A DNA stretch of 64,000 nt from Rhodoferax sp. (GCA_024236015.1 JACKLK010000004.1:1-64000); one strand, 5' to 3'. Shown: positions 1 through 8,940, counted from the stretch's first letter. Notes: generated by a model from the sequence alone, not told the origin. Numbers and translations are program-made.

Positions 1-398
1 AGGTGACGACCGCGTTCTCGCGGGTCGGCCTGTCCGGCGATTTCGGGGGCAGTTATTTCCTCAGTCACCTCGTCGGCGCCTCGCGGGCACGCGAACTGTT
101 CTTCACCGGCCGGACCGTGGAGGCCGACGAAGCCTTGCGCCTGGGCCTGGTCGACCGGGTGGCACCGGCCGCCGAGCTGGAGCAGGCTGCGCGTCAATGG
201 GCGCAGGAGCTCGCCGCGTTGCCGACGGTGGCCCTGGGCTACATGAAGCGAAACCTGAACCTGGGACTGCGTGCGTCCCTGTCGGACGTGCTCGATGCCG
301 AGGCGGTGCACATGGTGCGCACCTTCGACACCGAGGACCACAAGGCCGCGGCCGCCGCCTTCGTCGACAAGCGCAAGCCCGCCTTCACGGGGCGCTGA
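1..398 (+). CDS. Enoyl-CoA hydratase/isomerase family protein (3' part)
   Basis: This is the C-terminal 131 residues of a crotonase-superfamily protein. The frame is open at the left edge of the window, so the true start lies outside it. Crotonases bind acyl-CoA thioesters and hydrate or isomerise the enoyl chain, usually in beta-oxidation or aromatic-acid breakdown. The visible part has the family-typical GDFGGSYFL stretch, the ARELFFTGR helix, the LGLVDRV turn and a helical C-terminal tail. The substrate cannot be told from this fragment. It ends 40 bp before a convergent gene. Confidence 0.85.
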   Translation, partial: VTTAFSRVGLSGDFGGSYFLSHLVGASRARELFFTGRTVEADEALRLGLVDRVAPAAELEQAARQWAQELAALPTVALGYMKRNLNLGLRASLSDVLDAEAVHMVRTFDTEDHKAAAAAFVDKRKPAFTGR

Positions 399-438
399 CG
401 CGCGCAAGCGGTGCGCCGCGCGGGCCTGCGCGGCGCAC

Positions 439-1617
439 TCAGGTCTTGCGGATGTGGGCCTGCACACCGCGCCGCGGCGCGGGCTCGACGGCGGGGGCAT
501 ATCCGACCCGTGCCCACATCTGCACGGTCTGCGCCGGCGCCGGCGCTGCGAGCAAGTCACGGATCGCGGCGTAGGGACCGGCCTGCTCCGGATACTCCTG
601 CAACGCCTGCTGCAGCGGTTGCATCGCCAGCCCGTGTGCCGTCGCCGCCAACTGCACCCGCACGTACGCGCGCCCGGCCCGGACCTGGGTGGCGCGGTCG
701 TTGCCCTGCGACACCATCCACAGGAAGCCGGGCGTGGAGGCGATCTTCTCGTCGAACTGCGCGATCTGGCTGGTCGTCGCAAAGTCGTCGGCACCGGGCG
801 CCTTGCTGCGGTCGAACAGGCCCAGGCGCTCCATCCAGACCACCATCGGATCCATCAGCGTCAGGCCGTCGCGGTGGCGCGCTACCTCGGCCGCGCCCAC
901 ACGCATCACCTTGAACGACTCCAGGATGGCGCGCGGCGTGCGCAACTCGATCGCCCAGGCCTGCGAGGCGATGGCACGGTGGCGCTGCAACTGCTGCGGC
1001 GGATCCTGCAGGCCCACATGGCCGAAGCGCAACCATCCGTCGGGTCCGTCGGCACGGGCGGCCAGCGCCATGGCCTTCCAGGCGGCCGCGGGGACCGGGC
1101 GCTCGGGATCGTAGCGGTTGCGGTTCGTATGCCGCCGCAGAATCTGCGCGAACAGCGGATCCGGCGTGACGGAGGGGTCCGGTACCAGCCGGATCCGGGC
1201 CACCGGGCGGGCGTCGATGGCCTGCGCGTCGAACGCCCCCTGCGGGAACAGCGCGATCTCGCTGCGCAGGCCCTTCTCGCGCGCCGCGATGGCTATCAGT
1301 TCGAGGAAGGTGCCATGGCTCATCATGATCTGGCGCGAGAACGGATCGGTCTCGGGCAACAGGCGCTGCAGGTCGCAATACAGCACGATGGTGTCGGGCT
1401 CGTCCAGGTCGACGATCCACGACTGCAGATTGTGTGAATGCGGAGCGAGGATGGCATGGCCGAGAACCCAGCGACGCAGGTCGCCCTGCGCCTCGGCGGG
1501 GCCCCGCCAGTCCGCGATGGCCTCGGGCGGCACGGCTTGCGAACAGGCCGACAACCCTCCGGTGGCCGCCACCACGCCGCCAACGCCGGCGATACGAAAA
1601 AGGGTTCTGCGTTTCAT
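439..1617 (-). CDS. Acg-type nitroreductase-family protein with twin-arginine-like leader
   Basis: A 392-residue protein resembling the Acg (Rv2032-like) branch of the FMN-binding nitroreductase fold. The start at 1617 was chosen because an AGGAG sits 7 bases upstream and the next residues, MKRRTLFRIAGVGG, form a charged then hydrophobic leader ending in LSAC. This could be a Tat signal or a lipoprotein signal, so the protein is probably exported. HAILAPHSHNLQSW (near residue 60) matches the substrate/flavin-binding start of the fold, and RRHTNR (near residue 170) is typical of the Acg group. Acg proteins lack part of the usual nitroreductase dimer interface and some only sequester flavin. 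Activity and substrate are inferred, not known. It stands alone, convergent with the gene on its left. Confidence 0.7.
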   Translation of the reverse strand: MKRRTLFRIAGVGGVVAATGGLSACSQAVPPEAIADWRGPAEAQGDLRRWVLGHAILAPHSHNLQSWIVDLDEPDTIVLYCDLQRLLPETDPFSRQIMMSHGTFLELIAIAAREKGLRSEIALFPQGAFDAQAIDARPVARIRLVPDPSVTPDPLFAQILRRHTNRNRYDPERPVPAAAWKAMALAARADGPDGWLRFGHVGLQDPPQQLQRHRAIASQAWAIELRTPRAILESFKVMRVGAAEVARHRDGLTLMDPMVVWMERLGLFDRSKAPGADDFATTSQIAQFDEKIASTPGFLWMVSQGNDRATQVRAGRAYVRVQLAATAHGLAMQPLQQALQEYPEQAGPYAAIRDLLAAPAPAQTVQMWARVGYAPAVEPAPRRGVQAHIRKT

Positions 1618-1750
1618 GGCGATGCTCCTGGGCGAATGTTGTGGCTCGGGCCGATGCACCATTGTCCCGACGCACATTCGGCAACACAATCGACGTCGGT
1701 GCAGACCTGCATTGCATCGATGAAGAACGCCGATCGTTCAGGCGGCAACG

Positions 1751-1784
1751 AAAAAAGCCTGCAGGTCTCGCAACCTGCAGGCTT
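1751..1784 (-). terminator. Rho-independent terminator of the DEAD-box helicase gene
   Basis: A perfect 12-bp stem (1755-1766 pairs with 1773-1784) with a 6-base loop, followed on the minus strand by six T (A-tract 1751-1756). It lies about 45 bp after the helicase stop codon and reads in the same direction. Confidence 0.85.
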
Positions 1785-1828
1785 GTATGTGTCGACGGAC
1801 GCGTCAGCGCCGCGTCACGGGCATGGCG

Positions 1829-3643
1829 TCATCCGCGCGTCGGACGCGCGGGCCGCGCCGGGCGGCGGGCGTTGTCGCGCGGACCGAATCCGGCGCCGCC
1901 CCCGTTGCCGGACGGACCGAACGACGATGGGCGCTGCGCACCGCCGGCCGGTTTCGCAAAACCGGGTTTGCGCGGTGCGAAGTCGCCGCGGGGAGCGTGA
2001 TCACCACGGGCAGCGAAATCGCCGCCGCGCGGTGCGTTGTCGCTGCGCCGTGCGAAATCGTTGTGCGGCGCAAATCCGCCGCCGTCACGGCCGCGGGCCG
2101 GCCCGCCGAACTTGCGGTCGCGCGACGGCGCATTGAATCCGCCACGGCTGTCACGGCCACCGAAATTCGAACGCGGGCGCGACGCATCGGGCATGCGTTG
2201 CTGCGGCTCCAGGCCCGGAATGGTCTCGGCCTTGAACTGCTGGCGGGTATAGGCTTCGATGTCGAAGATCTTGCGACGGTCGCGGAACTCGGCCATCGTG
2301 ATGGCCAGGCCGTCGCGTCCGGCGCGGCCGGTGCGGCCGATGCGGTGGGTGTAGTCCTCGGCCTTCATCGGCAGGCCGAAGTTGAACACGTGCGTGATGG
2401 TCGGCACGTCGATGCCGCGGGCGGCCACGTCGGTGGCCACCAGGATCTGCACCTTGCCTTCGCGCAGCGCCATCAGGCGCCGGTTGCGCATGCCCTGGTT
2501 CAGGGCGCCGTGCAGGGCGACGGCACTGAAGCCCGCCTGCTGCAGATCGCCGGCCAGGCCGTCGCATTCGATCTGGGTGCTGGCAAACACGATGGCCTGG
2601 TTGATGGTCGTGTCGCGCAGCCAGTGGTCGAGCAGCTTGCGCTTGTGGAACGCGTTGTCGGCCCAGAACAGCACCTGCTTGATGTTCTGGTGCTTTTCCT
2701 GCGGCGAATCGATCTGGACCCGGCGCGGTTCGCGCATGACCCGCGTGGCCAGTTGCTGGATGCGCGGCGCCAGCGTGGCACTGAACATCATGGTCTGCTT
2801 GCGTTCGATCGTGAGCTGGTTGATCTCGGCCAGATCGTCGGCGAACCCGAGGTCCAGCATGCGGTCGGCCTCGTCGACGACCAGGAATTGCACCTGCTCG
2901 AGCTTGATCTGCATCGAACGCTGCAGGTCCAGCAGCCGGCCCGGCGTGGCGACGACCAAGTCGGCGTTCTGCAGGCGCGCAATCTGCATCTGGTAGGGCA
3001 TGCCGCCCACGACGTTGGCGATGCGCAGGCCGCGGCAATGGCGCACCAGGTCGATCGCGTCGTGCGCGACCTGCTGGGCCAGTTCACGGGTCGGGCACAA
3101 CACCAGGGCGCCTGGGGTGGCGGCCTTGAAGTTGCGGCTGCTGGTGGGGTCCTTGCGGCGCGGACGCTTGGGCGGGGCTTCGCCGCGCGCGGCGGCCTCG
3201 GCGCAGGCTTTCTCGTAGTCGGCGCGTTCCTGCGCCTGCGCCTGGTCACGTTGCGCCAGCAAGGTGTGCAGCACCGGCAGCAGGAATGCCGCCGTCTTGC
3301 CGCTGCCGGTCTGGCTGGACACCATCAGGTCGGTGAAGCGCGCGCCGCCGGCCGAGTCGGACAGGTCCTGCATGGCCATGGGAATGCACTTTTCCTGCAC
3401 CACCGTGGGCTGGGTGAAGCCCAGGTCGCTCACGGCTTGCAGCAGTTCGGGCGCCAGCGCCATCTTCTCGAAACCGTTGGGCTCCTGGGGCGTCGCGCTC
3501 GCGGCGGCCGCGGTGTCGTCGGCCAGCACGTCCGAAGGTTCGGAGAACTCGGCCTTCGGCAGGTCGGCCGAGGTGTTCACGGGGGTATGGGAAAGGTCCT
3601 GGTCGGGCAAAGGCGCGCCGACCACATCAAATGCGTCGTTCAT
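1829..3643 (-). CDS. DEAD-box ATP-dependent RNA helicase, RhlE/RhlB-like
   Basis: A 604-residue RNA helicase that uses ATP to unwind short RNA duplexes, likely in ribosome assembly or RNA decay. Motifs appear in order: Q motif (about residues 58-83), Walker A SSQTGSGKT (109-117), PTRELA, DEAD in VVDEADRM (257-260), SAT (288-290), ATDVAARGID and HRIGRTGRAG. A charged insertion (about 131-175) follows the Walker A helix. From about residue 480 the tail is low-complexity and rich in Arg, Gly, Phe and Asp, with repeated FAPRGDFA- and FGG-like units. Such RGG-type tails bind RNA and promote condensates in related helicases. A single-gene unit with its own terminator. The family is certain; the exact paralogue is not. 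Confidence 0.93.
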   Translation of the reverse strand: MNDAFDVVGAPLPDQDLSHTPVNTSADLPKAEFSEPSDVLADDTAAAASATPQEPNGFEKMALAPELLQAVSDLGFTQPTVVQEKCIPMAMQDLSDSAGGARFTDLMVSSQTGSGKTAAFLLPVLHTLLAQRDQAQAQERADYEKACAEAAARGEAPPKRPRRKDPTSSRNFKAATPGALVLCPTRELAQQVAHDAIDLVRHCRGLRIANVVGGMPYQMQIARLQNADLVVATPGRLLDLQRSMQIKLEQVQFLVVDEADRMLDLGFADDLAEINQLTIERKQTMMFSATLAPRIQQLATRVMREPRRVQIDSPQEKHQNIKQVLFWADNAFHKRKLLDHWLRDTTINQAIVFASTQIECDGLAGDLQQAGFSAVALHGALNQGMRNRRLMALREGKVQILVATDVAARGIDVPTITHVFNFGLPMKAEDYTHRIGRTGRAGRDGLAITMAEFRDRRKIFDIEAYTRQQFKAETIPGLEPQQRMPDASRPRSNFGGRDSRGGFNAPSRDRKFGGPARGRDGGGFAPHNDFARRSDNAPRGGDFAARGDHAPRGDFAPRKPGFAKPAGGAQRPSSFGPSGNGGGAGFGPRDNARRPARPARPTRG

Positions 3644-3875
3644 GTCGATAGAGTCTCAAACGAGCGCGCCGCACGATGTGCGACGGTTTCGTCAATGGTC
3701 AAAAAAACATCAACCATCAAACGACGCTCAGTGCCAACGCGGGTGGCCGCAACCGGATGGTTGCACTCTAGAGGGGCTCTTCAGTCAAGCCCGGTGTGTG
3801 AGGGGAGATGCACAAAACACCACCTGTCGGTGGCGAAGCCTGCGATTATGGCACGGCTTCGGGTTTCTACCTAAT

Positions 3876-4448
3876 CTAATCGGTCATGCGCAGGAAGGTG
3901 TCGCGGTAATAGACCAGTTCGTCGATCGACTCGTGCACGTCGGCCAGGGCGGTATGGCTTTGCTGTTTCTTGAATGCGCCGTGCACCTGGGGACGCCAGC
4001 GCTTGGCCAGTTCCTTGAGCGTGCTGACGTCGATGTTGCGGTAATGGAAAAACGCCTCCAGCCGCGGCATGTAGTTGACCAGGAAACGCCGGTCCTGGCT
4101 GATCGTGTTGCCGCACAGCGGCGACGTATTCCTGGGCAGGTACCGGGCCAGGAAATCGAGGATCTGCTGCTCGGCCTGTGCCTCGGTCAGGGTCGAGGCG
4201 CGCACCTTGTCGATCAGGCCGCTCCTGCCATGGGTGCCCTTGTTCCAGGCATCCATCTGGTCGAGCAAGGCGTCGCTCTGGTGGATCACCAGCACCGGGC
4301 CCTCGATACGCGGCTCCAGGTTCGGGCCGGTGACGATCACCGCGATCTCGAGCAGCCGCTCCTTGTCCGGATCCAGGCCCGACATTTCACAATCGATCCA
4401 GACCAGGTTCTGGTCCGATTTCTCCAGCAGCGCAGCGTTTTCGTCCAT
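3876..4448 (-). CDS. orn: Oligoribonuclease
   Basis: A 190-residue 3'-to-5' exoribonuclease that degrades the final 2-5-nucleotide RNA fragments, including the pGpG formed when c-di-GMP is broken down. It is cytoplasmic. The DEDDh catalytic set is visible: WIDCEMSGLD gives Asp19 and Glu21, and the C-terminal HTALADVHES supplies the later His and Asp. Length equals that of the family. The frame is open further upstream, but the ATG at 4448 begins the conserved domain directly. It is divergent from the Ste24 protease gene, with 82 bp between starts that must hold both promoters. Confidence 0.97.
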   Translation of the reverse strand: MDENAALLEKSDQNLVWIDCEMSGLDPDKERLLEIAVIVTGPNLEPRIEGPVLVIHQSDALLDQMDAWNKGTHGRSGLIDKVRASTLTEAQAEQQILDFLARYLPRNTSPLCGNTISQDRRFLVNYMPRLEAFFHYRNIDVSTLKELAKRWRPQVHGAFKKQQSHTALADVHESIDELVYYRDTFLRMTD

Positions 4449-4530
4449 GGCGGCGATTGTCGCCCAATCGCGTCGGGGTCTTGCGATTGGACCTAAACTC
4501 CCCGCATGCGCCCTTCCCCCCTGCCCTGCC

Positions 4531-5805
4531 GTGCCTGAAAACTGGACTCCCGAGACGGTGCTGACCGTCGCCTTCATCGCCGCGCTGATTGGCGGCCTGC
4601 TGCTGAAGTTCTGGCTGGCTTCGCGCCAGATCCGCCATGTCGCCCGGTTCCGCGACTCCGTTCCCGATCGCTTCCGCGAACAGGTGACGCTGGCCGCGCA
4701 CCAGCGGGCGGCCGACTACACCATCGCCAAGACGCGGTTCGGTCTGCTCGAACTCGCGCTGGCGGCAGCGCTGCTGCTGGGTTGGACCTTGCTCGGCGGA
4801 CTGCATGCACTCAACACCGCGCTGATGCACCTGCTCGGCCCGGGCATGACTCAACAACTGGCGCTGCTGGCCGGCTTTGCCGTGATCGGCGGCCTGCTCG
4901 AGTTGCCGTTCGGCCTGTACCAGACCTTCGGCATCGAGGCGCGCTTCGGATTCAACAAGGTGACGCCGCGCCTGTGGCTGGCCGACCTGTTCAAGTCGAC
5001 CGTGATCGGCGCGGCGATCGGATTGCCGATCGCGGCCCTGATCCTGTGGCTGATGGGCGCGGCCGGCAACCTGTGGTGGTTGTGGGCCTGGGGCGTGTGG
5101 ATGGGTTTCAACCTGCTGCTGCTGATGGTGTATCCGACCTTCATCGCACCCTTGTTCAACAAGTTTCAGCCGCTGGACGACGAGTCCCTCAAGGCCCGGG
5201 TCACGGCCCTGATGCAACGCTGCGGATTCGCCGCCAAGGGCCTGTTCGTCATGGACGGCAGCCGGCGCAGCGCCCATGCGAATGCGTATTTCACCGGCTT
5301 CGGGGCTGCCAAGCGGGTCGTGTTCTACGACACGCTGCTGTCCAAGCTTGCGCCGGCCGAGGTCGACGCGGTGCTGGCCCATGAACTCGGGCATTTCAAG
5401 CACCGGCACATCATCAAGCGCATCGTCGCCATGTTTGCCCTGAGCCTGGCCGGATTCGCGTTGCTGGGATGGTTGTCGGGCCAGGCGTGGTTCTACACCG
5501 CGCTGGGCGTGCGTCCCAACATGGCCGACGGCGCGGCCAACGATGCGCTCGCATTGCTGTTGTTCATGCTGGCAATTCCGGTGTTCAGCCAGTTCGTGAC
5601 GCCGCTGTTCGCGCAGGTATCGCGCAAGCACGAGTTCGAGGCCGACGCTTACGCGGTCGCGCAGACCAGCGGCGCGGACCTGTCGACGGCCCTGCTCAAG
5701 CTCTACGAGGACAATGCGTCGACCTTGACGCCGGACCCGGTCTATGTCCGGTTCTATTATTCCCACCCACCTGCCGTCGAGCGCCTGGCGCGCATGACGG
5801 CCTGA
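4531..5805 (+). CDS. M48-family zinc metalloprotease, Ste24/CAAX-prenyl-protease-like
   Basis: A 424-residue multi-pass inner-membrane zinc protease. HELGH at residues 284-288 binds zinc, and HEFEADAYA supplies the third ligand glutamate. About seven hydrophobic segments surround these, with a Ste24-type N-terminal domain (the RFGFNKVTP region, about 138-147). Bacterial Ste24 homologues are thought to act in membrane-protein quality control, since bacteria lack prenylated CAAX proteins. A GTG start at 4531 was chosen because it gives the family's normal length; no ATG lies in frame nearby. It is followed after 14 bp by the pterin dehydratase gene. Confidence 0.9.
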   Translation: MPENWTPETVLTVAFIAALIGGLLLKFWLASRQIRHVARFRDSVPDRFREQVTLAAHQRAADYTIAKTRFGLLELALAAALLLGWTLLGGLHALNTALMHLLGPGMTQQLALLAGFAVIGGLLELPFGLYQTFGIEARFGFNKVTPRLWLADLFKSTVIGAAIGLPIAALILWLMGAAGNLWWLWAWGVWMGFNLLLLMVYPTFIAPLFNKFQPLDDESLKARVTALMQRCGFAAKGLFVMDGSRRSAHANAYFTGFGAAKRVVFYDTLLSKLAPAEVDAVLAHELGHFKHRHIIKRIVAMFALSLAGFALLGWLSGQAWFYTALGVRPNMADGAANDALALLLFMLAIPVFSQFVTPLFAQVSRKHEFEADAYAVAQTSGADLSTALLKLYEDNASTLTPDPVYVRFYYSHPPAVERLARMTA

Positions 5806-5819
5806 GCCCGGAGTTCCCG

Positions 5820-6155
5820 ATGACAAGCATGATGAAGAAGACAGACTGGTCGGCGGTGCAACGGCGCGCCCTCGGCGCCGCGGAAATCGTCAGCCAGCTG
5901 GCCAGGCTCGAGGGCTGGAAGCTGCACGGCGAAGGGCCGGACGTCGCGATCGAGAAGACCTACCGTTTCGCCAACTACTACGAGACCATGGCCTTCGTGA
6001 ACGCGCTGGCCTTTGCGGCCCATGTGTCGGACCATCACCCGGAACTGAACGTCAGCTACAACCGCTGTGTCGTGCGATTCAACACCCACGACGTGGGTGG
6101 CATTTCGGCCACCGACTTCAGCTGCGCCGCCGCTGCGGACGCCTTGTTGTCATGA
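5820..6155 (+). CDS. phhB: Pterin-4a-carbinolamine dehydratase
   Basis: A small cytoplasmic enzyme of 111 residues that dehydrates 4a-hydroxytetrahydrobiopterin during pterin cofactor recycling. The catalytic His pair lies in HVSDHHPEL, and the segments NRCVVRFNTHD and GISATDF are family signatures. An alternative ATG lies three codons downstream. No aromatic amino-acid hydroxylase gene is nearby, so a partner cannot be named from context. The gene sits between the Ste24 protease and RsgA and looks co-transcribed with both. Confidence 0.93.
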   Translation: MTSMMKKTDWSAVQRRALGAAEIVSQLARLEGWKLHGEGPDVAIEKTYRFANYYETMAFVNALAFAAHVSDHHPELNVSYNRCVVRFNTHDVGGISATDFSCAAAADALLS

Positions 6156-6177
6156 CCGTCGCCGGCAAGGTGCGCGC

Positions 6178-7098
6178 TTGACGGCTGGCGCTGCCCTGCA
6201 CCAGGGCTTGATCGTCGCCAACTACGGGCGCCACTTCCTGGTCGAGACAGCATCGGGCGAGCGCCTGATCTGCCATTCGCGCGGCAAGAAGAGCCAGGGC
6301 GTGGTCGGAGACCGGGTGTGGTGGCAGCAGTCGCGCGACGAAGGCACGATCGAGAAGATCGAGCCACGGCGCAACCTGTTCTATCGCCGCGACGAGATCC
6401 GCACCAAGTCGTTCGCGGCCAACCTGGACCAGGTGCTGATCCTGATCGCGGCCGAACCCGCGTTCTCGAACCAGCAACTCTCGCGCGCCCTGATCGCAGC
6501 CGAAGCCGAGGGCATCGCACCGCTGGTGGTGCTCAACAAGCGGGACCTGGCCGTGCCGTTTGCGCGCGCCTGGTCGTGGCTCGCGCCATACCGGGCCATG
6601 GGATACCCGGTCGTGCCCATGGCACTGAAGCCGGTTTCACCGCAGGATTTGCAGACGCTGCAGCAACATCTGCACGGCAGGACCACGCTGGTGCTGGGTC
6701 CGTCGGGCGCCGGCAAGAGCACGCTGATCAACCGCCTGGTTCCCCATGCGGACGTGTTGACGGGCGAGTTGTCGCAATCGCTGCGCGCCGGCAAGCACAC
6801 GACGACCAGCACGACCTGGTACTGGATCGACGCCGACAAGACCAGTGCACTGATCGACTCGCCCGGCTTCCAGGAGTTCGGCCTGCACCACATCGACCCG
6901 ATGCGGCTGGCACGGTACATGCCCGACCTGGCCGCCCATGCCGACCACTGCCGCTTCTACAACTGCACCCACCTGCACGAACCCGGCTGTGCGGTCATCG
7001 CGGCCAGCGAGAACCCCGATGGCGAAGCGCCCATCAGCCCGGAACGTTATCGGATCTACCGCGAACTGTTTGCGGAGCTGTCGCAATCGCGCTACTGA
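6178..7098 (+). CDS. rsgA: Small-ribosomal-subunit biogenesis GTPase RsgA
   Basis: A 306-residue circularly permuted GTPase that checks maturation of the 30S decoding site. After an N-terminal OB-fold the G motifs run in permuted order: NKRD (120-123), GPSGAGKST (174-182), then DSPG. The C-terminal zinc finger has CRFYNCTHLHEPGC. The TTG at 6178 was chosen because the conserved protein (QGLIVANYGRHF) begins ten residues later, while an ATG overlapping the phhB stop is in another frame and closes after nine codons. Convergent with the CobD-family gene. Confidence 0.95.
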   Translation: MTAGAALHQGLIVANYGRHFLVETASGERLICHSRGKKSQGVVGDRVWWQQSRDEGTIEKIEPRRNLFYRRDEIRTKSFAANLDQVLILIAAEPAFSNQQLSRALIAAEAEGIAPLVVLNKRDLAVPFARAWSWLAPYRAMGYPVVPMALKPVSPQDLQTLQQHLHGRTTLVLGPSGAGKSTLINRLVPHADVLTGELSQSLRAGKHTTTSTTWYWIDADKTSALIDSPGFQEFGLHHIDPMRLARYMPDLAAHADHCRFYNCTHLHEPGCAVIAASENPDGEAPISPERYRIYRELFAELSQSRY

Positions 7099-7129
7099 GC
7101 CGCGCGCAGGCGGCTGCTTGCCGCGCGGC
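7099..7129. terminator. GC-rich hairpin between convergent rsgA and CobD-family genes
   Basis: A perfect 8-bp inverted repeat (7099-7106 with 7122-7129) occupies the 32-bp gap between two converging genes. There is no T-run on either side, so a terminator role is only plausible from position. Confidence 0.3.
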
Positions 7130-7130
7130 A

Positions 7131-8111
7131 TCAACCGAGCAGCCGCGCCAGGCTGAGCAAGGCCAATAACACCATCCACATGACGACGGTTCGCCAGACC
7201 AGGCCGACGACCACGCGCAAGTGGCCGATCTCGGCCTCGCTGCCGATCGCGCTGGTGAACGGCAGCGCCGGGATGCCCGCCTCCGGCTGCATGGATCCGG
7301 ACGGTGCCGGCGCCTGTGCCACCGCGCCCAGCCGGATGTTGATGGCGCCGGCGGTCGAGGCCAGGATCACGCCGTCGTTGGTCACCGGCCCTTGACGCTC
7401 GTAGTTGCGCCAGCTGTCGATGGCATCCTCGAAGCTGCCGACCACGGCGAATCCGACCGCCGTCACCCGGGCCGGCAACCAGTCCAGCCAGGACCAGGTG
7501 AGGGAGGCGACATGCTGCAATGCGGCGCTGACGGGACGCACGCGCGCGGCTTTCTCGCGGGCCCAGTAACGCGGAACAAATTCGTTCAGGCGGTACAGGA
7601 CCGCGCCCACGGGCCCGAGCCCGAGCACCGCCAGGATGGAAAACCAGGCCAGTACGCCAAACACGTGGCGGTGCGCCGCCAGCACGGAATGCTCGACGAC
7701 CTGGCGCACGATGTCGCTCCTGGCCAGCCCGGTGGCATCGATCTGGCGCCATTGCGCCAGCAAGGCGCGCGCACGTTGCTCGTCACCGGCATCGAGCGCA
7801 TCGCGGATCTCGGTGAAATGATGGCTGAACTGCCGAAAGCCCAGCGAGAAATACAGCACGACGATGTTCCACAGCACGGCAAACGGCCAACCCGCCAACG
7901 CGGCGAGCAACCAGTAGACCAGCAGCACCGCGGACGACGGCAACAATACCGCGAAGGCCCAGGCCAGCCAGGCGTGATGCTCCTTGCCGGCATCGAAGGT
8001 GTCGCCGCACCAGCTCACCCAGGCCCGCAGGCCGACATGCACCAGGTTGCTGCGGCCCACGGGCCGCGCCTGTTCCAGCAGCAGCGCAATCAGGATGGCG
8101 ACAAAACTCAT
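7131..8111 (-). CDS. CobD/CbiB-family integral membrane protein
   Basis: A 326-residue membrane protein that begins with a short hydrophobic stretch (FVAILIALLLEQARP) typical of the CobD/CbiB/AmpE-like group. Long hydrophobic helices lie near residues 50-90 and 165-185, with another at the C-terminus. CbiB attaches aminopropanol to adenosylcobyric acid in vitamin B12 synthesis, but no cobalamin gene is in this window. Isolated members in Burkholderiales are usually annotated only by family. A role in B12 synthesis is therefore unsupported; the AmpE-like envelope branch is an alternative. It lies 49 bp after the start of the Nudix gene region on the same strand. Confidence 0.65.
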   Translation of the reverse strand: MSFVAILIALLLEQARPVGRSNLVHVGLRAWVSWCGDTFDAGKEHHAWLAWAFAVLLPSSAVLLVYWLLAALAGWPFAVLWNIVVLYFSLGFRQFSHHFTEIRDALDAGDEQRARALLAQWRQIDATGLARSDIVRQVVEHSVLAAHRHVFGVLAWFSILAVLGLGPVGAVLYRLNEFVPRYWAREKAARVRPVSAALQHVASLTWSWLDWLPARVTAVGFAVVGSFEDAIDSWRNYERQGPVTNDGVILASTAGAINIRLGAVAQAPAPSGSMQPEAGIPALPFTSAIGSEAEIGHLRVVVGLVWRTVVMWMVLLALLSLARLLG

Positions 8112-8160
8112 GCCGGCATCATACTTTCAGCGCCGACCCGGCAACGCCCCGCACGGCCCT

Positions 8161-8865
8161 TCAGCGGGCGGCCAGGAAGCGGTAGAAGTTGCGCAACATG
8201 CCGGCGGTCGCACCCCAGATGAAGCGTTCCGTGATGCCATCGTGGTATGGCATGGACAACCATTGGCGCCGCACGCCACTCCACTCGAATGCATGGCGAC
8301 GATGGTTGGCCGGATTCATCAGGAAAGCCAGCGGCACCTCGAAGATGTCGTCGACCTCATGCGGATTGCGCTGCAGCGCAAATCCTTCGCGCAGCAGGCC
8401 GACGACCGGCGTGACGATGAACGCACTGCCCGTGTGGTAGACCGGCAAGCTGCCCAGGATGTCGACGAACGTGGGCAACAGGCCGATCTCTTCATGGGCT
8501 TCGCGCAAGGCGGTCGCGGTCAGGTCCGCGTCCTGCGGATCCTGCCGGCCCCCGGGAAAGGCGATCTGGCCGGAATGGGTGGACAACTGCGCCGTACGCT
8601 GGGTCAGCAACACCATGGGTTCGTCGCGTTCCACGATGGCCACCAGGACCGAGGCGGCTGCCGGCAGCCGATCGGTGAATGGTGGCTCGGCCAGCAGTTC
8701 CGGCTCCCAGGACACCGAACGCCGGAACCGCGCACGCAACGCAGGCAGGCTCAGATCGGCCGGCGTCACCGCCGGCAGATGGGAGTCGATCCCGATGACC
8801 GGGATCGTGCGCGGATCGAAGCCGGGCAGGCTCGACAGGCTGTTGATGATGGGGGGGGTGGACAC
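8161..8865 (-). CDS. Nudix hydrolase, CoA pyrophosphatase type
   Basis: A 234-residue Nudix enzyme predicted to split CoA into 4'-phosphopantetheine and adenosine 3',5'-bisphosphate. The CoA-specific motif LLTQRTAQLSTHSGQIAFPG precedes a complete Nudix box with GG, REAHEE and IGL at the metal-binding positions (about residues 108-130). The most upstream start is a GTG at 8865, with no recognisable ribosome site. Eight consecutive C on the coding strand (8851-8858) fall in codons 3-5. A terminator hairpin begins only 19 bp upstream, so its promoter must be very close or it relies on read-through from rplS. Confidence 0.9.
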   Translation of the reverse strand: MSTPPIINSLSSLPGFDPRTIPVIGIDSHLPAVTPADLSLPALRARFRRSVSWEPELLAEPPFTDRLPAAASVLVAIVERDEPMVLLTQRTAQLSTHSGQIAFPGGRQDPQDADLTATALREAHEEIGLLPTFVDILGSLPVYHTGSAFIVTPVVGLLREGFALQRNPHEVDDIFEVPLAFLMNPANHRRHAFEWSGVRRQWLSMPYHDGITERFIWGATAGMLRNFYRFLAAR

Positions 8866-8883
8866 GTGCGCGGGACGGAAACG

Positions 8884-8918
8884 AAAAAGCCGCCTCGCAC
8901 GGATGCTGGAGGCGGCTT
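8884..8918 (-). terminator. Rho-independent terminator after rplS
   Basis: A perfect 10-bp stem (8887-8896 with 8909-8918) with a 12-base loop and a five-T run on the minus strand. It lies 22 bp after the rplS stop and closes the rpsP-rimM-trmD-rplS operon. Confidence 0.85.
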
Positions 8919-8940
8919 GCTTCGGATCGATCGGCAGGGC

